Origin: Oscillospiraceae bacterium | GTDB lineage: Bacteria > Bacillota > Clostridia > Oscillospirales > CAG-272 | Assembly (NCBI GenBank): GCA_015063685.1 | Contig: SVTR01000034.1 | Location: 1-38,839 of the forward strand | DNA: 38,839 nucleotides | Direction of reading: 5' to 3' | Shown: positions 34,956-38,839 of the stretch, one piece after another | Numbering within the stretch: position 1 is the first letter of the stretch | Layout of the letters: each line of letters starts with the position of its first letter | The notes under the pieces: generated by a model | Seen by the model: only the letters and a program-made list of their open reading frames with translations | What the model was told of the DNA's origin: nothing | Databases searched by the model: none | Position numbers and translations under genes: made by a program

Positions 34956-37121
34956 ATGGGCCAGATCCAAGTCCTATCCTTCGAGGTCGCCAACCTCATC
35001 GCCGCGGGTGAGGTGGTGGACCGCCCCGCCTCCGCCATCAAGGAGATGATGGAAAACGCCATCGATGCGGGAGCAAAGCATATCACCGTGGAGATCCAGC
35101 ACGGCGGCGTCACCTTCATGCGTGTCACCGACGACGGTTGCGGTATGTCCGAGGAGGATCTTCCTATGGCTATCCGCCGCCACGCCACCAGTAAGATCAA
35201 GGACGCCACCGACCTGGAAAGTATCTTCACCCTTGGTTTCCGTGGTGAGGCCTTGGCCGCCATTTCCTCGGTGTCGGATATGCGCATCATCTCCAAACGC
35301 AGGGAAGACCCCATGGGGCATATGCTGGAGGTCAGAGGCGGTCAATTCCTCGGTGTGACTGAGCATGGCAGCCGTGACGGCACCACCGTCATCGTGGAGA
35401 ACCTGTTCGGAAACGTCCCTGCTCGCCGCAAGTTTTTGAAGCGGGACGCCACCGAATCCATGGCGGTCTCCGCCAACGTGGAGCGGGTGGCACTGTCCCA
35501 CCCCGAGATCGCCGTACGCTTTATTGTGGACGGCGTGCAAAAGCTGGAGACCGCGGGTGATGGCAAGCTCCAATCCGCTATTTACGCCGTCTTTGGCCGT
35601 GATTTCGCCTCCCGCCTCATCCCCGTCACAGGTGACTACGAGGGCATTACCATCAGCGGTTTCATCGGCCGCCCCGACCACGTTAAGGTCAACCGCAATT
35701 ACCAGAATTTCTTTATCAACCACAGATACGTCCGCTCCAAGACCGCCATGGCTGCCATCGAGCAGGCCTTCGTGTCTTATTGCGCACCCGAAAAATACCC
35801 CTGTTGTGTTATCTTCATTGAACTGAACCCCGCCCGCGTGGATGTCAATGTTCATCCCGCCAAGCTGGAGGTGAAGTTTTCCAACGAAAAGCCCGTCTTT
35901 GAGGCCATCTACTACAGCGTCCGTCAGGCCTTGGAGCAAAATACCGTCCGTCCTGACTTTTCTGTGAGTAGTCCTACCGCCAAGCTGGGTGTGATCGGAG
36001 ATCGGGTATCCGAAGCGAACACACCCATAGAAACAGGTCGTCCTGAATCCTTGGCCAAGCGTCAGCTTTCTATGAATTCCGAAATTCATAAGAGCCAAAA
36101 AGAGGCCACCTACAAAAATGCGGCACCTGCTTATGGGAGCACGAACGTCAACAAGCCGCCTCAAGAGCGTATGACCGCTGACGAGTATCTTCGCCGCTAT
36201 ACCTCCGGCAAGCAAGAGAAAAACAAGGATATCCATCTCCAAACATCCCTAGAAGCCACGTCTGATGCCGCTCCGATTTCAGATGCCCCCACCGCTCCCG
36301 TCATTGACGAGATCCCCATGGAGGTATATGAGGCAGAGGCCAGAGCTATGATGGGACATACTGCCCCGATTTTTCACGAGACAGAGAAGAGCAGTTCTGA
36401 TGTTGAGGATATGTTCGCTTTCCCTGAAGAAACCACCACCCTTGTATCTGCAGATATTCCTGAGCCGATTACTTTCGCAGAAGCCGAAAAGGAAGAGGAA
36501 CATACGACAATTTCCGAAAGCCCCGTGGTTGAGCCAAGCACCCAACCCTGGCGCATGGTAGGAGAGGTGTTTAATTCCTACGTCATCGTAGAACAGGGTG
36601 ACCGTATGCTTATAATAGATAAGCACGCTGCCCACGAGCGTATCATCTTTGAAGATCTCAAAGCACAGATGAAGGCGGGAGAGGCCAACGTGCAAATGCT
36701 CATGCTTCCCATCGATGTCATGCTTATGAGTGACGAGGTTGGCCTTTTGGACACCTACCGCCACGAGTTGGAGGCCATTGGCTTCTCCTTCACCTGTATG
36801 AGAAATACCGTCAGCGTTGACGCGATCCCCACGGGGATTGATCCGAGTGCGGTTCCCGATATGTTCGCCACCTTTGCCGAACAGCTCCGTGACGGCTCAG
36901 GCGTAGCCAAACTGACCCGCGATATCGCCTTTGAAAAAGCCCTCTATCAAGCATCCTGTAAAGCCGCTATCAAGGCAGGACGAGTTTATCCTCCCGAACA
37001 CATTCAATGGCTGGTGGGTAAGCTCATGGAGCTGCCCGACATTACCTACTGTCCCCACGGCAGACCTGTGGCCATGGAGATGAAGAAGAGGAACATTGAT
37101 CATCAGTTCGAGAGGTGTTGA
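34956..37121 (+). CDS. mutL: DNA mismatch repair endonuclease MutL
   Basis: This 721-residue protein has the GHKL ATPase motifs: MMENAIDAGA with catalytic E33, VTDDGCGM, GFRGEAL and the GTTVIVENLFGNVPAR loop. A long variable linker (about 345-520, rich in Glu, Thr and Pro) leads to the C-terminal dimerisation/endonuclease domain. That domain has DKHAAHERIIFE, which fits the DQHA-x2-E-x4-E metal site with Q replaced by K, and the zinc-site motif CPHGRP near the end. It should nick the daughter strand, as expected in organisms without MutH. GAAAGGAG precedes ATG 34956. Usually mutL directly follows mutS; here about 3.3 kb of accessory genes separate them. Confidence 0.97.
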   Translation: MGQIQVLSFEVANLIAAGEVVDRPASAIKEMMENAIDAGAKHITVEIQHGGVTFMRVTDDGCGMSEEDLPMAIRRHATSKIKDATDLESIFTLGFRGEALAAISSVSDMRIISKRREDPMGHMLEVRGGQFLGVTEHGSRDGTTVIVENLFGNVPARRKFLKRDATESMAVSANVERVALSHPEIAVRFIVDGVQKLETAGDGKLQSAIYAVFGRDFASRLIPVTGDYEGITISGFIGRPDHVKVNRNYQNFFINHRYVRSKTAMAAIEQAFVSYCAPEKYPCCVIFIELNPARVDVNVHPAKLEVKFSNEKPVFEAIYYSVRQALEQNTVRPDFSVSSPTAKLGVIGDRVSEANTPIETGRPESLAKRQLSMNSEIHKSQKEATYKNAAPAYGSTNVNKPPQERMTADEYLRRYTSGKQEKNKDIHLQTSLEATSDAAPISDAPTAPVIDEIPMEVYEAEARAMMGHTAPIFHETEKSSSDVEDMFAFPEETTTLVSADIPEPITFAEAEKEEEHTTISESPVVEPSTQPWRMVGEVFNSYVIVEQGDRMLIIDKHAAHERIIFEDLKAQMKAGEANVQMLMLPIDVMLMSDEVGLLDTYRHELEAIGFSFTCMRNTVSVDAIPTGIDPSAVPDMFATFAEQLRDGSGVAKLTRDIAFEKALYQASCKAAIKAGRVYPPEHIQWLVGKLMELPDITYCPHGRPVAMEMKKRNIDHQFERC

Positions 37122-37124
37122 GAA

Positions 37125-37236
37125 AAGATACAAAGATACGAGATACAAGATACAAGATAGCGAAAAAAACTGTGGCAGTATCCGCTTTCTTGCTTGTATC
37201 TTGTATCTGCCGAGTTCGGCGCATATCTTGTATCTA
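37125..37236. repeat. GATACAAGATA palindromic repeat element, copy 2
   Basis: Repeated AGATACAAGATACAAGATA (37126-37160) pairs with CTTGTATCTTGTATCTG (37193-37209) and CATATCTTGTATCTATACG (37222-37240). A small GCCGAGTTCGGC palindrome lies in the right part. The element begins directly after the mutL stop codon and is related to the one at 6407-6530. Confidence 0.65.
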
Positions 37237-37270
37237 TACGAATTTGAACGAATAGAAAGGAAAGCCTCCT

Positions 37271-37780
37271 ATGCCTCATATTCAAAAAGTATTCAAAGAC
37301 CCCACCCCCGCCCTCCGCTTCATCGGCAAGCGTTACTTCGAGGTAGGCGGCCATTGGGGCGAGTGGTTCGCAAACGGTTGGTTTGACGCCGTGGAGAATG
37401 CCATGGGCGGTGTGGACAAGATCACCGCCATCTGGGAAAACGGCGGCGGCTACGTCGGCCTGGAACGCCACAAGGACGGCGAGCCCTGGCAGTATTGGCT
37501 GGGTATGTTCACCCCCACCGACACCCCCGTCCCCGAGGGCTTTGACTGCGTGGATTTCCCCGCCACCGCCGACCTCGGCACCTGCTGGATCTACGGCAAG
37601 GAGGGAGAGGTACATTCCCTGTGCGGAAAGTGCCGCCCCGCCATTGAGGAGGCAGGCATGACCCTCTGGCGCGACGCCGAGGGAGCCGCCTGGTGCTTTG
37701 AGAATTGCACCTGTCCGCGGTATACCACGCCCGACGGGGAGGGGAATATTATATTGGATTACTGCTGGTTCGTGCAGTAA
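37271..37780 (+). CDS. GyrI-like/effector-binding domain protein
   Basis: This 169-residue protein resembles the GyrI-like small-molecule-binding (AraC effector-binding) family found as single domains in Clostridia. It has FIGKRYFEVGGHWGEWF near the start, GGGYVGLERHKDG, YWLGMFTPTDTPVPEGFD and LGTCWIYGKEG. The tail is Cys-rich (CGKCRP, CFENCTCPRY) and might bind metal. There is no DNA-binding domain, so it may act as a stand-alone ligand binder. AAAGGAAAGCCTCC precedes the ATG. Confidence 0.72.
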   Translation: MPHIQKVFKDPTPALRFIGKRYFEVGGHWGEWFANGWFDAVENAMGGVDKITAIWENGGGYVGLERHKDGEPWQYWLGMFTPTDTPVPEGFDCVDFPATADLGTCWIYGKEGEVHSLCGKCRPAIEEAGMTLWRDAEGAAWCFENCTCPRYTTPDGEGNIILDYCWFVQ

Positions 37781-37794
37781 ATGGAGCAGGGATC

Positions 37795-38637
37795 ATGAAA
37801 ATCGCTGCCCTTGGTGATATTCACGGCAATCATTACGCGCTGGAAGCCTGCCTAGAGCAGATCGAAAAGCTGCATATCCAAACGATCGCCTTTTTAGGTG
37901 ACTATATCACAGACTGCCCTTGCCCCGAAAAGACCATTGCCTTGCTCCGACAGGCACAAAACAGGTATCAGACCTATTTCGTGCGAGGCAACCGCGAGGA
38001 TTATATGCTTTCTCACCACGACGATCCCCATGACGGCTGGACGTATGGGTCCAGATACGGTTCACTGCTGTACACATACGAGCGTTTGACAGAAGAGGAT
38101 CTGTCATGGTTCAGAAGTATGCCCGAGAGTATGCAGGTGCAGATAGACGGAGCCGAGAGCTTTGAAATATGCCATGGCTCTATGAAGACCAACCGTTATT
38201 GGCTCCTTCCCTGATCCTCTGAGTGGGAAACGACTCCCGAAAGCATGAAAACGGATCTGTTGCTGTGCGCTCATTCCCACCAGTCCTTTATTCACGAGGT
38301 TCACGGAAAATGGATCGTGAACGGCGGGTCTGTCGGGGTGAACGTGCAGGATCGAACCGACGCAGATTTCGCCGTGATCGAATATTCCGAAAATCGGTGG
38401 ATCCCACAGCTGATCCGTGTTCCATACGATACGGACAGCGCGATAAAGGAGTTCTATGAAAGCGGTTTTGTGGACAAGGCAAATGTCTGGGCAAGAGCCG
38501 TTATGGGCATTCTGAAAACAGGCAGACATTACGCTATGGAATGCCTTCAAACCGTGAACAGAATGAAGGCTGAAACGAATACCGACCAAGACGAAGAATA
38601 CTTATGGGAATCTGTCGCCCGATCTTTAGGGATATAG
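37795..38637 (+). pseudogene. Metallophosphoesterase interrupted by an in-frame TGA
   Basis: The reading frame from ATG 37795 encodes a calcineurin-like phosphoesterase: GDIHG (D8, H10), FLGDYITD, RGNRED and CHGS. A TGA at 38212-38214 follows RYWLLP. The same frame then continues without shift through SSEWETTPESM into LLLCAHSHQSF and VNGGSVG, the normal C-terminal metal-binding half, ending at 38637. Without the stop it would be about 280 residues, a normal length for YfcE-like enzymes. The second part has an ATG at 38245 but no convincing ribosome binding site. A single nonsense mutation, a sequencing error or readthrough would each explain it. The start is 14 bases after the previous gene, so it is probably co-transcribed. 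Confidence 0.8.
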
Positions 38638-38677
38638 ATATCTCATAACCAAAAAATATTTGAAAGTTTTTGGGATT

Positions 38678-38707
38678 CTCAAACCCTTTTTTCAAAAAGG
38701 GTTTGAG
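38678..38707. repeat. AAACCCTTTTT palindrome, possible terminator or dispersed repeat
   Basis: CTCAAACCCTTTTT (38678-38691) pairs perfectly with its complement at 38694-38707 around a two-base loop. This type of TTCAAAAAGGGTTTGAG hairpin is common between genes in Clostridia. It could stop transcription from the phosphoesterase region before the next gene. Confidence 0.65.
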
Positions 38708-38796
38708 CCGCTGGAGGCACGTTCTCCCGCGTTCCCTGACTTAATACATTACCACGGCCTCACATTGCATTGTGACAAGCCAAGAAAGAGGAACCG

Positions 38797-38839
38797 ATGT
38801 TTACGATTCTCGCAACCGACGGACGCGCCCGCAGAGGCG
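38797..38839 (+). CDS. tgt: Probable start of queuine tRNA-ribosyltransferase (partial, cut by window edge)
   Basis: Only 14 codons are visible: MFTILATDGRARRG. The D-G-x-A-R-R-G pattern is the usual N-terminus of Tgt, which exchanges guanine for a queuine precursor in tRNA anticodons. AAAGAGG lies 7 bases before the ATG. The identification rests on this short stretch. Confidence 0.55.
   Translation, partial: MFTILATDGRARRG

Noticed and set aside
34974..36242. A 422-codon minus-strand frame opposite mutL
   Set aside because: It is antisense to the conserved MutL ATPase domain; composition is typical of a mirror frame.
38212..38214. TGA read as selenocysteine in the metallophosphoesterase
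   Set aside because: I see no clear bacterial SECIS stem directly after it, the position is not a known catalytic Cys in this family, and TGA ends other genes here normally.

Overview
This 38.8 kb window looks like chromosomal DNA from an uncultured gut- or rumen-type member of the Clostridia (Oscillospiraceae-like). The support is the gene order miaB-ricA-mutS-...-mutL, which is a Firmicutes arrangement, strong AGGAGG-type ribosome binding sites, consensus sigma-A promoters, secreted glycosidases with a short hydrophobic-lysine C-terminal anchor, and many intergenic palindromic repeats. No rRNA, tRNA, phage or CRISPR feature was seen.

Left part (1-10.6 kb): two terminator hairpins, a leucine-rich-repeat protein on the minus strand, and then a plus-strand carbohydrate block. 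The block has a large cytoplasmic glycoside hydrolase (GH106-like), a TIM-barrel sugar isomerase/epimerase, a glycerophosphodiester phosphodiesterase and a very large secreted, surface-anchored GH71/GH99-like enzyme. A 200 bp MITE-like palindrome with a 13 bp target-site duplication sits between the first two genes of the block.

Middle part (10.8-27.0 kb) is the most unusual region. Six same-strand genes probably form one unit: (1) a zinc-ribbon, four-helix membrane protein whose cytoplasmic domain is, by my alignment, a dead AAA+ domain lacking Walker A and B; (2) a membrane-anchored McrB/dynein-type (AAA_5) ATPase; (3) a coiled-coil protein perhaps related to the McrC-side DUF2357 family; (4) a second membrane-anchored AAA_5 ATPase whose 360 C-terminal residues are identical to (2), through a 1,084 bp direct repeat with one mismatch seen; (5) and (6) two giant membrane-anchored extracellular proteins made of YDG/MBG-like beta repeats around TgpA-like transglutaminase domains. 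The logic resembles MoxR-DUF58-transglutaminase loci, but the parts are different. I propose an inside-out system in which cytoplasmic AAA+ machines act on, or signal to, surface transglutaminase/adhesin-like proteins. A strong terminator closes the unit.

Right part (27.1-38.8 kb): a consensus promoter drives miaB, ricA (YlbF/YmcA family) and mutS. A run of small accessory genes follows (GNAT, Sel1-Nudix fusion, HicB-DinB-like, GNAT, nucleotide-binding-like protein) and then mutL, whose leader appears duplicated together with a 24 bp-arm palindrome. After mutL come a GyrI-like protein, a metallophosphoesterase gene broken by one in-frame TGA, and at the right edge the first codons of a probable tgt gene.
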